64,000 bases of DNA from Pictodentalium vernedei. Taxonomy: Eukaryota; Mollusca; Scaphopoda; Dentaliida; Dentaliidae. A program made the position numbers and the translations under genes. The notes beneath the pieces are model-generated. The model saw only the letters and a program-made list of their open reading frames with translations. It did no database searches and was not told the origin of the DNA. Location: the NCBI GenBank assembly GCA_031216915.1, contig CM062292.1, forward strand, positions 205,365,262 to 205,429,261, in the 5' to 3' direction. This document shows, in pieces, positions 30,741 to 41,803 of this stretch (position 1 is its first letter; every line of letters starts with the position of its first letter).

Positions 30741-31894
30741 CACAGACAATGCGACCGCGATGCAACCTCTTGGGGACTGATTTCATTTGAGACAGACTGG
30801 TGATCTCTGAGACCGGTGCAACCACTTCTGCCCATCTTTGGAATTAGAGTATGATTACCTATCAATCAGCGATAGATTTTGAAACTTTTCAGTGTTTGAT
30901 TGACAACTTATTGGCAATGTTCACCGCAGATACGGCGATAGGCTTGGAACTGGTTGAGAACGATCGGTGACGTGTCAGCGAATCTTCGGTGACTGGTTGC
31001 AAATGAACGGGGACTGGTCTGTGACTAGTTGTCGATCGATCACCGATCAAAACATAATGCATATAAAAAAGGGTGCTTTTCTGAATCAACTGCTAGTTCT
31101 GGTGCTGGTTCTTTTGGTTTCTTGCTTTTACGGACCATGGTGATGGCTGGAAATAACTGAATAATAAAACAAATCGTTGATGTGAACTCTCTGAACACTT
31201 GTGACAAAATGATGCTGTAATGCGCAGACAGGTCTTTTTATAGACGACGAATGATCAGCGCACGCTTGGAAATCACTTTGCAGCCGATCGACAACCAGTC
31301 GCCGATGACGAGTCGGTCGATCACCGCCTCATTACTGATCAAGCACAGACATGTCACCACTAGGTTGTAAAGGGTCAACACCCTTGTCTAGACGAAACCG
31401 ATCGCCGCTCCGGAGAAACCATTCTGCGATTAAAATACCACCGCTTGGAGATCTCTGGGAGACCCACGAAACCTCGGAGCGACCAAATCGGTCGCAGTCA
31501 GCCTTTTGTGCATGCTCAAAAGACTGGTTGCGACCGAATGGGGTTTGCGACCGCTCTGAAACATTGTAGCGACCTCAGTGATATCTTTCAGGGTCCTCTG
31601 AATCCTCTTTGCGATTGTCAATTGTTTGGTCGCACTGTTTGTTTGACTGGGGCTTTGTAAGGGCTTTAGCAACGGCAAACCAATTTTGATATTTTATTGT
31701 ATGCCGCTCCATGATAAAACGAAATAACAAACCTATCACAATGGCAAACGAACGCTGTTTGCTGGGGGTGCGGACTAGCAGGTGGCACTTTTCCTTTAGT
31801 AGACAGTAACGAGCAAGCTAATGGACGTTTTTTGTATGAAGACTTAGAATCTGTACTTTAATTAAGCCTAACGCGCAGCAACAATCTCAAAGCC
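30741..31894. other. No gene; 'gatcgg' and 'ggtcgc' rich stretch
   Basis: Between 30900 and 31650 short phrases such as 'gactggttg', 'cgatcggtgac', 'ggtcgcagtc' and 'ttgcgaccg' recur in both orientations. This suggests a degraded inverted or tandem repeat, but I cannot define units. No supported exon. Confidence 0.35.
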
Positions 31895-32154
31895 TACAGT
31901 ACAGTCGCCGTGGACTGATCGTAATCCACGCGTGGGCAACGATATCTACGCATGCGTTTACCGGGTAATAAAACTCACCATCAACAAAATTTTAATTAAT
32001 GAAGCATACAATTGTACCCGGTGCTTCATTAATTAAATGTTTGATGACTATTTCTATAATTAATGTTTGGAATCTAACATTATTGTATCCATGGAAATAT
32101 CCCCCCTCCCACCCTCCCCGCGGAAAGTGACCAGTCCACGGTGGCCGTACTGTA
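31895..32154. mobile_element. TACAGTA-ended MITE, compact copy
   Basis: A 260-base element with inverted termini TACAGTACAGTCGCCGTGGA and TCCACGGTGGCCGTACTGTA. Interior carries 'tttaattaatgaagca' inverted against 'tgcttcattaattaaa' (about 31990-32040). This is the uninterrupted form of the 27746-28602 element and shows where that copy was invaded. Confidence 0.75.
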
Positions 32155-32361
32155 GTTAGCAACAAACATGCTTCCTTGACAGTCAGTAAACTATTTGACC
32201 AATCTTGATGTAATTTGATATTTAGATTAGTAATGCATTTGGAAACCATACTAGGAACTTAGCAACAACGTCACGCATTATCTCCTGCTAATCCATACGC
32301 TTTCCTAGTGAACAGCACTTATATCAATTTGGAGATTTAGGTCCCTCTCCAAACCCAAAAC

Positions 32362-32609
32362 TTAATCCCTTACATAAAGCAGACGATATCAAAATTTATT
32401 ATTTTAAATATCATTGTTTTTAATTTTTCAAAAAAATCAACCAAACCATATCATGTGGCCCCCTCATTGGAACGAGCTCAACGAGCCCGTTCCAAAGAGG
32501 GGTCACATGATATGGTTTTGTTGAAATTGTTTGAAAAGTAATATTTTACAGCTACTGAATTTGCATATTACGCAGGCGGATGTGGCCGATTCGTTGGGTA
32601 AAAGGTTAA
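32362..32609. mobile_element. TTAA palindromic MITE, second subfamily
   Basis: TTAATCCCTTACATAAAG to TTGGGTAAAAGGTTAA (248 bases). Core hairpin 'accaaaccatatcatgtgg', then 'cattggaacgagctc', then the inverse 'cacatgatatggttttgt'. Best-preserved copy of this subfamily in the window. Confidence 0.65.
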
Positions 32610-32819
32610 TAATACGTAGGCCAATCTCTCTTGCAACAACCACGCGCCAACAACAACCTAATAAGTGGACCGAATTTGATATAAGTTTGCGTTTAGACCC
32701 ACACTCCATTAAAAAAACATTGTCATTCTTGCAATCAGCTTTCTTCCTAATTAATAGACATATGAGGGAATGTCAAAAAATTTCGAAACTAACGTAAATA
32801 AAGCTGGAATAAATATCGG

Positions 32820-33034
32820 TACAGAACATATTTATATTTAACACAACTAATTGTTTTCATTTTTTGTCTCACAACCACAGGTTATGACCACTGTTTGGAA
32901 CGAGCTCGTTCCAAAGAGGGGCCATAACCTATGTTTTGGAGACAAAAAAAAAATGAAAATAAAATGAGAATTAATTGGCGATATTTTAGAATAGAGCTGG
33001 CCGGTTTTGGCCGTTACGTTGGGTAAAGGGTTAA
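32820..33034. mobile_element. TTAA palindromic MITE, left end lost
   Basis: Core 'cacaggttatgaccac', 'ttggaacgagctcgttcca', 'ggccataacctatg' (about 32877-32935). The right part 'ctggccggttttggccgtta', then GTTGGGTAAAGGGTTAA. The left end is missing beyond about 32845. First subfamily. Confidence 0.6.
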
Positions 33035-33281
33035 ACGTTATTTGAACGAAAAATTTGTTCGTCGAAGGGTTGCTGTGTCCAAAGTAAAACTTCTGGTAGC
33101 ACACGTCAAAATTCTTCATAATGAGCTTGTATCGGTAAAAAATGTTTTGCCGCGAACTCCCCCCCCCCCCCGCCATATTAATAAGGGCATCCCTCTTTCC
33201 TTTCAATTTTCCTCCCAAAGAACGTGACCTCTTAGAATGTACTAACAGCTGTGGTTAAATACTTTCGGCAAGGATCAACCA

Positions 33282-33532
33282 TTAACCCTTTACCCAACGT
33301 AACGGCCAAAACCGGCCAGCGCTATTCTCAAAAATCGCCTATTAATTTTAATTATTTTTTTCATTTTTTGTCTCAAAAACATAGGTTATGACCCCTCATT
33401 GGAACGAGCTCGTCGAGCTCGTTCCAATGAGGGGTCATAACCTATGTTTTTGAGACAAAAAATGAAAAAAAATAGTTATTCAAGAATTTTTTTTGCAAGT
33501 GTCGTCGCTTTTCATGTTAGGTAAAGGGTTAA
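33282..33532. mobile_element. TTAA palindromic MITE, intact reference copy
   Basis: A 251-base unit with both TTAA flanks, tips CCCTTTACCCAACG and TTAGGTAAAGGG. A long core palindrome runs from about 33366 to 33468 (tttttgtctcaaaaacatag, then gttatgacccctcattggaa, then cgagctcg centre, then inverse), almost perfect over about 100 bases. The two outer quarters are not inverted copies of each other: 'ggccaaaaccggccagcgct' on the left, 'caagtgtcgtcgcttttcat' on the right. Confidence 0.75.
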
Positions 33533-34540
33533 GTAAATCACAGTCTCCGACAAAACTCCCAATAAAATTCCCACCTCACCTTGAATTCGACAACAAATGG
33601 TTAAGTTTTTAAATAGACGTGTTGAAAATTATCACGACGGTGACTCCTGTAGTTTTTCTTTCAACTTGAAAATGATAAATCTATGAAAACATGAGCTGTA
33701 GAAAATGATCGCAGTTTACTGTTGTATTTTCATTTGCGCAAAAACGTTGGCTATTTGCGCTAGAATATTGTATCCCATAAATAAACTTTACGATAAGGAT
33801 AAAAAGTCTGGACTAAATTTTGACTTTATTCCCATCCATGGGTAATAAATTTCCTCCGCAGGTTTAACACATAAAGTTTATATATGTGATGTTTGTGACG
33901 TCACTAACGTCATTAGACATCCACAAAACGTTAAGACGTGATACTTCCATTAGAGTGAAAAGTAAGTCTAAAATTTCTTTATCGTAAATGTTAATTGTTT
34001 TGACCCAGAGACAAAAAAAACAACGTTATGGAATAAATAACATAAATAAATAGTGTACCAGAATAAAATGTTATCCCACGAGTGGGATTCATTATATACC
34101 CCACGATACTCTTATTCATTTATTCTAGATTTCCATCATTTTTGTTTTTATGTTTATGCGCACTGCGGCATCTGTGAGCCGTTGGGTCGGGAGCCGATCA
34201 CACACGTGTATGCATCTGACGTCACTCAATATCCATGAAGAAATACCTTAAAAATTGTATATACTACTTAAAGTTTGCTAAGCACCAAATATATCCAACT
34301 ATCTGTTTTACGTTTTAGTTGAAATATTGTAATGAAAAGTGTATATATTTTTTATTTAATTATATCTTTCATGATTTTAGTATAGAAATTAAGATTTTAT
34401 TTGTGTTTGTCGCTATTTTTTTAACTTGATTACGATAACCATGGAAAATGGATATTATTGGTAAAAGAGAAAATTTTTCAAATTTGCCAAAAAATTGACG
34501 GAGCGAATTTGAATGGGTTCAGTATTGAGTATGAGACCCA
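33533..34540. other. No feature recognised
   Basis: AT-rich. No splice-flanked open reading frame, inverted repeat or SINE that I can support. Confidence 0.35.
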
Positions 34541-34549
34541 TTACCGCTA

Positions 34550-35430
34550 ATTAAGCCTGACAACGCCTTCTCATGCTCCCAATCAGGTTCCTGGTGGTCC
34601 TTTGTGGGACGTTGTTCCATTCTTGGACCAAGCTGCTAGACACTTCTTGGCTGGACTGGATGGGCTGAAGTTGTAAGCTGCAACTCATTCCAGACATGTT
34701 CGATTGGACTGAAGTCAGGGGATCTTGCTGGCCAGTCCATAAGCTCAATCCCCTTCCTCTGTCGGTACTCCCAAACAGCATGAGCAACATGAAGACGGGT
34801 ATCATCTTCCATCTTCCATCAGAATGAATCTATCATCCACTGCACCTGCATACAATTTGACGTGGACATACAGGATCTCATCAATATACCGTTGTGCAGT
34901 CAATGTACCACGTTCAAGGGCACAGAGCTCTGTACGTCCATCCCAGCTGATGCCGCCCAGACCATGCTTGACCATCCACTATAGCGGTCATGCTCAGCAA
35001 TGTTGGCTGCATGGAATCGCTCTCCTGGTCTTCTCCATACTCTAGAACGCCTATTTGTGCGGTCTATTCAGTACCTTGACTCATCTGTAAAAAGGACAGG
35101 TCGCCAATGTTCTCTGGTCCATCCAGCGTGGTCCGTGGCCCATTCATATAGTGCATGGAGGTTATTTTGGGACAGCGGAATGCGAATACATGGTCTTCTC
35201 GATCGGAGACCACCTTTGTGCAACCTTGCCCGGACAGTCCGCGTCGAAACATTTATCCCGGATTCATTCTGAAGGTCACTGCGAAGCTGGGTTGCTGTGG
35301 CAAAGCGGTTCCTACGGGCCTGAATGATCAAAAACCGATCTTCAGCTGCAGATGTTGCCCTGTCACTGACACCATCATGCCGTTTTACTGGTGTGCAGGT
35401 ACCACGACTGAAAGGCTTCATTGTGTGCAT
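34550..35430 (-). pseudogene. Tc1-like transposase, decayed
   Basis: Minus-strand remains of a DDE transposase related to that of element A. Recognisable from upstream: the second helix-turn-helix region (QLRSDLQNESGINVSTRTVR), then VLFTDESRY with the first catalytic Asp, an immediate in-frame stop (35068-35070), and VWRRPGERFHAANI. Out of frame follow 'RGTLTAQRYIDEIL', a second-Asp region LMEDD damaged by a local duplication ('ggaagat' repeated), and WPARSPDFSPIEHVWNELQ with the catalytic Glu. The N-terminal first helix-turn-helix is missing and a SINE starts about 15 bases beyond. No terminal inverted repeats identified. Confidence 0.8.
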
Positions 35431-35444
35431 CTATACTTTTGATT

Positions 35445-35650
35445 GTGGGCGTGGTGGCTCAGTAGGTAGAGGTGCAGGCTGCAAGCCGAGAGGTCCTCGG
35501 TTCGTTTCCCACCTGCGGCAACCGCGATGTGTCTTTGGGCAAGACACTTCACCCTCATTGTCTACGTGGGGGCACGGGGGCGTTGTGTACTAAGGCGTGC
35601 TGCACGTCGACGGTGCACTTGTCTTCAACCAATGCTAGCCCTGCTTTTGT
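35445..35650 (+). repeat. tRNA-derived SINE, 3'-truncated
   Basis: Head 'gtgggcgtggtggctcagta' (A box) and 'ggttcgtttccc' (B box), then 'ctttgggcaagacacttcac', 'ctacgtgggggcacgggggc', 'actaaggcgtgctgcacgtc', 'gtgcacttgtcttcaacc' and 'tgctagccctgctt'. It stops where the half copy of the 30494 family begins. No acceptor-stem pairing, so not a tRNA gene. Confidence 0.7.
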
Positions 35651-36439
35651 GGAGAGTAGGCACTCTCCCATAAATTGTAGCAAGGCAACGACTAGTGGAT
35701 AAATTGTGATGGTTAAAAATAATTTAGCCCTCCAGCAGTTAACTGTTACGCATAAATCTTTACGTAATGAAAACAGTGGCAATCGGCGACAAGATGACAC
35801 AATAAACAACAAATCGGTAAGAAGGATTAACAATAATTTAATCCCACAGCCCTATAGGGCTGTAGGATTCATTTATAACTGAACCTCCCTATGAATAAAA
35901 ATAATAATAATTGGACATTTCTCTGAAATCTTGCCCAGGTCATAGTAAGTTTTGCGAATGATAATCAAAAGTTCTGAGAGAACGAATCGACCGAAATCAT
36001 GATGGACGTGACAACCGTTATTTATTCCCAGTTCCTTGTTCGATATTCGTTATCAACCGATTTTATGGGATTTGTTTTCACTATTATTATCGGTTAACAC
36101 ATCTCGCCCTGAAACCTCCCATTGAACATTCGATAAAAGAAATCGGTAATTCGGTTTCTCTGTCAGGCGAATCACAGCTTTGTAGCTTGAAGGAGATTGA
36201 GAGACTAGTCCAAGTCAAGGACCCCAATCGAACAATCATCTACAACCATTTAACTTTGGATAAGATGCTTAGTGCGAATCGGAAAGAGAGAATAGAGGCA
36301 AAATCCAAAATGGAGTACAAAGATCACACCTGTCTTTGAGTTTTATTTATCAAGTATAACACTGTTGATCAACTTTTGTATGCCGCTCCATGACAAAACG
36401 AAAAACTTTTGTGTGTTGACGTTTCGTATCATGGCTTGA

Positions 36440-36550
36440 CGGAAGTGACAACAGTTACATATTTCCCGTTCCTTATTCTACATTCGTTATCAACCGATTT
36501 TATCAGTTGATAACGAATGTCAAATAAGGAATTGCGAATAAGTAAAGGTT
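36440..36550. repeat. Palindrome, about 50-base arms
   Basis: 'gtgacaacagttacatattt...cattcgttatcaac' faces 'gttgataacgaatgtcaaat...aaaggttgtcat' around 'cgattttatcag'. An unpaired left arm, 'tgacaaccgttatttattcc...cgttatcaaccgatttta', lies at about 36009-36065, so this is a multi-copy arm. Confidence 0.6.
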
Positions 36551-36624
36551 GTCATCCCCCTCCTTTTCATGCAACACTTCCTCTAAAAAGCTCGATCTCC
36601 TTTGCAACAAATCAATGCATTATT

Positions 36625-37000
36625 TATTTATTTATTTATTGGTGTTTAAGGTCACGTACTTATGCACAATGGCTAATCGTGACCTTGACAGTTCTACGGG
36701 TGGAGGGAGCCGGAGCACCCGGACAGAACCACCGAGCGTCGACGAGCAACTGTCAGATCCTCAACATTCTAACTCCTCTGTTCAAGCTCCACTCAAGCAG
36801 GGTTACAGCGGTTGACGACATGTGCACATCGACGTGCAGTACGTCTTAGGACACGGCGTCATCGTATCCCCGTGTGGGCAACGATGACGTCGTGTACTAA
36901 CGCGAACTAAGGACAAAACTCGGGTCGTCCCGGATGGGAATCGAACTCGGGACCTCTAGCATAGAAGTCCAACAATCTACCACTGAGCCACCGCGCTCCC
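36625..37000 (-). repeat. tRNA-derived SINE, full length, reversed
   Basis: On the minus strand, from 37000: 'gggagcgcggtggctcagtg' (A box), 'gagttcgattcccat' (B box), a body containing 'cacacggggatacgatgacg', 'gcaccgtcgatg'-like sequence and 'cgctcgtcgacg', and the tail 'ggtcacgattagccattgtg' ending in a TAAA-repeat tail (36625-36640). The same tail occurs in both arms of the 19727-21880 inverted repeat. The 7-base start cannot pair with the end of the tRNA-like part, which argues against a functional tRNA. Confidence 0.7.
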
Positions 37001-37331
37001 AAGTTAATGCATTGATAAATCATTACATAATTCCTCTTTGTCAAAACATGTTGTTTTCTATTCATCCTTTTCCGGCTGTTTCGGGCATTGCGAAAATGAC
37101 CATTTGGAGTGCTGTGTGAACTTGGTTTGTCCTGACTGTGAAAGTGTGAGACCTGACTGTTTGAATATTCCAACTGCATTGTCAAGGCATGCCTTCGTCG
37201 AAGACATACTTTGGTGATGCAGGTGGAATCTTTGTCAGTCGGGATGACAGTAAAAAAACAAGAGACTTCTTGGAAATTTATTCGTACATAAATAAACTAT
37301 AAATGTTGTAGTCGTGAAGAAGCTTATTTAA

Positions 37332-37485
37332 TTAACCCTTTACCTAACATGAAAAGCAGACGACACTTGCAAAAAAATCTTGAATAACTAATTTCTTTAA
37401 TTTTTTTAAAAATAATGTAAATTAATTGGCGATTTTTGAGAATAGCGCTGGTCGGTTTTGGCCGTTACATTGGGTAAAGGGTTAA
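37332..37485. mobile_element. TTAA MITE lacking its palindromic core
   Basis: TTAACCCTTTACCTAACATG to TTGGGTAAAGGGTTAA, only 154 bases. Both outer quarters are as in 33282-33532 and 40116-40368 (inverted orientation relative to them). The about 97-base palindrome ('gtctcaaaaacatagg...') is absent and replaced by 'ttttaaaaataatg'-like AT sequence. A deletion derivative. Confidence 0.7.
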
Positions 37486-37610
37486 CACATATCGTACTCC
37501 AAGTATTTCATGATGGGCCCTAACTTCCCAAATCGGCTACCAAAGCCATCCATTGGTATCAAATCAAGTCTCGTAAGAAAGTATATGATAACTGGCAAGA
37601 GTGAATCCCC

Positions 37611-37643
<33 letters not shown>

Positions 37644-39060
37644 CAACACAGACGGACATTCTCGAGTGGAAACATTTTTGTGGGAGGGGATGGGGAGGAT
37701 TTTTCGCACCTACAAAACCATCCTTCGCTAAGACAGCGAAGTCGTCGTCACTCTTTTAAATTCTCTCATTTTTTCAGTGTTTAAACAATATCCAACCAAC
37801 CCACCCACCCGTTCTATCTGTCTAATTGAAACTGTGTTATCTAACAGACTTGGGATATGGTGCACATAAGCTTTCAGCTTTCTTCCGAATCCCCTACTAC
37901 AACAGTTTATTTTGATACATTATGTGTTAATTGTATTCACTGAGAGTTATGCACAAAACATTCAATCCGTTTACACTTGTTCACATGTATACTGTTAACC
38001 TGTTTTTGTTCAATAAATATTGTTTAAACTAAACTAAATTCTCGGGTGAATACTCTATCGCTTCCTTCGTTTCATTTCTCGATAATCTGCCTTTCGGTGT
38101 CGATAACAGTTACTTTCTTCGTCCTCGAATCTACAGCAGATAGAGTAACCTCGTATATTTTACCCTGCAGTAATTCCCTCAGTCTGTTGTAGTGTATTTA
38201 GTTTGTTCCCCTTTATCAAATGTTCAAGCATTCAGACCAACCTACCTTTGGATCGATGGTGAAAACATCTGCATCAACTTTTTGTGTAATTGAATTCCAG
38301 TGGCGTGCCAGGTTATCGTTCGGGGTGGTGGCAGTGGGAAGGTTCTCCATCGCGGGGCAGATTTATAATTTATTTCAACATTTCGTTTAATGCATTTCAT
38401 TTTTTTTTCTTAAAGGTTAAATGATTTTCATTTTTGATTCAAAAACCATACCTTATGAACCCTCATTCACCAAGCTCGGCGGGCTTGTTCGAATGATGGG
38501 CCATAAGCTATATTTCAGAGGCGAAAATTTAAAAAAGTCCTTACCCGACTTTGATCGCCCTCTTTAGCGAGAGTCTGGATTCGTCAACGAGACATCCTCT
38601 GTCATGACTTGGGATAAAGTCTTGTTGTTCTCTCTTCGGGTTCAATTTCCGTTAGATACACTCCATTGAAAAGTTATGTCACCTCAGATGCAGATATGTT
38701 ATATATCACGACGCGTTTGGATGGATTCGTATAAATATTGACGTTTTGGCGAACACAAAGATCCCATTCTCGCTCAAGTAAATTAAAAATAGCATTTCTG
38801 CTTAATAGTGCAATGGAACATTAAAAAGAACAATCTGAAATTTAAGTTATTTTTTTTTAATTTCAAGTGTACCTATGTAACAAAAAAGCATCACTAGCTT
38901 AAAAACATGTTCACTGCAGCAAAACGGCACATATCAACTATCCGTCTCCCCGAGAGCACGAATACACTGTTTAAAATGATGAAATATTTAACTTAATGTC
39001 GCTGCAGAGATATAGCAAATTGTCATGACATTTTAGTGTCTGTACAAGACACGTTCATAA
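37486..39060. other. No gene; simple repeats and one decayed MITE
   Basis: A run of about 18 C followed by (CA)n at 37609-37640. A decayed copy of the TTAA palindromic family at about 38430-38540 ('aaaccataccttatgaaccc', 'gatgggccataagctat'). A minus-strand open stretch of about 42 codons (about 38058-38190) has no supporting splice phase. Confidence 0.4.
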
Positions 39061-39061
39061 T

Positions 39062-39620
39062 AATAATATAATAACACTTTGGCCGGCCGCTGATTTGTCG
39101 CGGTTCTCGTATGAGAAGGCCTTGGTTACCCCTGTTCTACCAACTGCCTCCCTATTCCCACGCTTCTTCTCTCCTCCCAACACTCGGAGACGAACTGCTT
39201 GATGACATCCCTTGCCCCATTCTTCCCAATCTCTCCGATTAGCATATTAACCCTTTTCTTTGAGTCGTCCCTAACCACATGTCCATCATTCTCCCATCTC
39301 ACTTCCCCATTATACTCCCCGTGAATCTTGTTCTTTTAGACTGGTATTTTTGGCATTCTAGAAGAAAGTGTTCCAGGGTCTCCACCACGCCAAAATTACA
39401 CTTCTGGCACTCCTTTTCACTGTTTTTCCCATTTTTTCCCTCAGCTCCTGGAACCGCGACCTCAGCTTGAACAACAGTGACCCCCAAAGGTGCCATCAAG
39501 GTACTCTTCAAAACCAGGCTTCTCTTTATCATAGTGTGTTTGTTGCGAAACAATCCTTTATCGCCAGTAATTTGTCCGAAATAATGTTTTGGCCAGATAT
39601 CGCCATCTCCGTTTTAAATT
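39062..39620 (-). mobile_element. 5'-truncated LINE, same family as 55.96-61.09 kb
   Basis: The 3' end of a LINE on the minus strand. The zinc-knuckle-like C-terminus ECQKCNFGVVETLEHFLLEC (C-x2-C-x9-H-x4-C) matches QMCLFGVVETLEHFLLECP of the long copy. The 3' untranslated segment 'ctttggccggccgctgattt'-'gtcgcggttctcgta' and the (TAA)n tail at 39056-39075 match as well. Upstream of about 39620 the similarity stops. Several frameshifts make it a dead remnant. Confidence 0.8.
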
Positions 39621-39629
39621 CGTCCACGC

Positions 39630-39815
39630 CACCCTTTACCTTACGTAACGCCCAAAACACGGCCAGCGCAATTCACTGATATCGCCATTTAAATTTGGTT
39701 TTCTCGTTCCAATGATGGGCCATAAGTTATGTTTTTGAGACAAACAGTGAAATATTTTACTTATTCAAGAATTTTTTAGCAATCATTGTTTTCTATTTGA
39801 GTTGTGTAAATGGTT
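39630..39815. mobile_element. Decayed TTAA palindromic MITE
   Basis: Contains 'ccctttaccttacgtaacg', 'cacggccagcgca', half of the core ('gttccaatgatgggccataa', 'gttatgtttttgagaca') and 'ttattcaagaatttttt'. The left half of the core and both TTAA flanks are lost. It adjoins the truncated LINE. Confidence 0.55.
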
Positions 39816-39915
39816 GACTGTATCAGTGCTGTGATCTCGTTTATCATTCGAACAACGTCTTTGTGTAATATGTATGCGTTCACGGATAGAGTGTTGTTTT
39901 ATGATACATACAGAT

Positions 39916-40072
39916 TATCATGATAATGTGCATGTCCTGTGGTTTGTATCAGATTCGAGGTGGTGTTCAGAATGGGATCTCAACGAGCCTGCTTTGCCGG
40001 CGAGTTGTGATCCCAATTTTGAATACCACCGAGAATGTGATGCAAATCACAGGACATGCACATTATCAGGAT
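39916..40072. repeat. Palindrome, about 70-base arms
   Basis: Arms 'atcatgataatgtgcatgtc' and 'gacatgcacattatcaggat', then inner inverted segments 'cgaggtggtgttcagaatgg' against 'ttttgaataccaccgag', centre near 'gcctgctttgccggcg'. Non-coding; no second copy recognised. Confidence 0.65.
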
Positions 40073-40115
40073 AATTCATTTATCTAACAATTCTGTCACA
40101 TAAACAGATTAAATC

Positions 40116-40368
40116 TTAACCCTTTTGCCCAACGTAACGACCAAAATCGGCCAACGCTATTCTCAAAAATCGCCAGTTAATTTTCATTATTTTTTCATTT
40201 TTTGTCTCAAAAACATAGGTTATGACCCCTCGTTGGAACGGGCTCGTCGAGCTCGTTCCAACGAGTGGTCATAACCTATGTTTTTGAATCAAAAAATAAA
40301 AATAATTAGTTATTCAAGAATTTTTTTTGCAAGTGTCGTCTGCTTTTCATGTTAAATAAAAGGGTTAA
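40116..40368. mobile_element. TTAA palindromic MITE, intact
   Basis: A 253-base copy, TTAACCCTTTTGCCCAACG to GTTAAATAAAAGGGTTAA. Core palindrome about 40200-40295, nearly identical to that of 33282-33532 ('cgttggaacgggctcg' as its only notable change). Same orientation as the 33282 copy. Confidence 0.75.
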
Positions 40369-41646
40369 ATTATTTTTAAACATATTTGGGACATAATGTT
40401 CGGTCGATCACTGAAAGGCACATAGAATGTATCCATGCGCCTGTTATGATGGCCCGTAGCGCTGCCGGAAACGAGTCGTCTATATGACACGCAATCAGAA
40501 TGAGTCGTCTATATGATACGGAATCGGAACACATAATGTGATACGTACTATTTCTCGTGGTTTTCAGCCCAAAATCTATATGATTGTTAGATAAATTCAT
40601 AGAAAGGTTTTTTATATCCTTTTCCAAAAGAGTGTCATACAACTACATTTCACCAGCCATGAGCAGATGATAATGATATAACGAGAGGAATGATTAGATA
40701 TCATTTTAATTAACCTAATGAGCTTTAGAATAACCTAGTCAACCAGCATTAACTTCATTTGTGCCCATTAGTTCGCCCACCAGTCCACGAATGGAAGTGT
40801 AGTTCATACTAAATTAAGGGAGATAACAGCAAAGTTGTCCATCAAGAGAGATAATCAAAGAGATTTCCGGAAGCAAATTACTCGCATGGTTTCCTCTGTG
40901 GAACCGCAAACGCATAGTGGCACTCCCTTGGCAGAGGTGAGTTCAGGGACGGCGCATGCACGGGGGCGGCTGCCCTCCCTTCCTTCGGACCACAGGGGGC
41001 GAGAGGGGGCAGACAATGCCCTTCCCAGGTTCATCACTAAATTCTTTTCAATGATATATTCTCGAAGTAACGCTAAAATACACGCCAATCTGTCTGGGAG
41101 CTTTCAAAATTCAATAGGGGAGTTGAGGGAGTTTGGGAGGAGGTGCATCCTCCGGGACAACTCCTCTCAAACTCCCACACCTCGGGCCTTCGAGACCTTC
41201 CAGACATGTACGTTTCGTCACGTCATGGCGGGGCTGTTAGTGCGAGTAAATGCCTTTTTTTCCGGGGCCTGCCCCCGCCCGCCTTGAAGTGCTTCCGACG
41301 CCCTGGGAGAGTTCACATGTCACGTTTGTGGTGATTCGATCGGTGATGTTTGGGGAGTTTCTGAACAGAATCGCAAATTACAGCAGTGATGAATCAAGTG
41401 TGGAAGTTGATTTCGAAAAGTAGAATTGCTTATGATAAATGCGACTTCAACACATGCGATTATCATGACAAACAGATGTCAAATGGTAAACATACCTGAG
41501 TCTGGCCTTATTTGTACTAGAACAACCTAGTGTTACATTCGATACTGTCGAGCGATCAGGATCTCAGACTAAACGTATGCTGAGTTGAATGCATGGAATA
41601 CAAAGTATAAGCGCTAACGATAAAATCGCTACCCACTTTGATTTAC
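40369..41646. other. No gene recognised
   Basis: A plus-strand ORF at 40835-41287 crosses a foldback segment ('gagggagtttgggaggagg...' against 'ctcctctcaaactccc', about 41120-41180). It has no domain and no splice support, so it is not called. Confidence 0.35.
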
Positions 41647-41803
41647 TGGGAAGTGGAACAGCAAGTGCCCACGTGCCCCTATCACATAGCAATCTGAAAT
41701 TATTTGCATCAATGACTGAAGTAGAAAAGTGCTGGAAGATAAACAAAAAAACAAGTGCAGCAAAACTAATCATTCTTGATGTTTCTTTATTGAATGTTTT
41801 CAA
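41647..41803 (-). CDS. Candidate first exon with signal peptide (gene 2?)
   Basis: The ATG at 41801-41803 opens MKTFNKETSR followed by a hydrophobic run, ISFAALVFLFIFQHF, and STSVIDANNF, a good signal-peptide shape. A possible donor (A|GTAAAT) at 41647/41646 would end the exon with one base of a split codon. That is the phase required by exon A at 13774-14013. The position, 3.6 kb past the gene 1 stop and upstream of exon A on the same strand, fits a first exon. The donor is not ideal, the intron would be 27.6 kb, and the ORF continues another 26 codons. A linked role is therefore a hypothesis. Confidence 0.35.

Noticed and set aside
36940..37000. Possible tRNA gene on the minus strand
   Set aside because: A and B boxes are present but the acceptor stem cannot pair and the anticodon stem is faulty; it is continuous with a SINE body and tail.
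38058..38190. Fibronectin-like open stretch on the minus strand (KIYEVTLSAVDSRTKK)
   Set aside because: Resembles a beta-strand of an FN3 domain, but the splice sites do not give a sound phase and no neighbouring strands are present.
40835..41287. 150-codon plus-strand ORF
   Set aside because: Crosses a foldback segment, no domain, low-complexity Arg/Pro-rich parts; likely chance.
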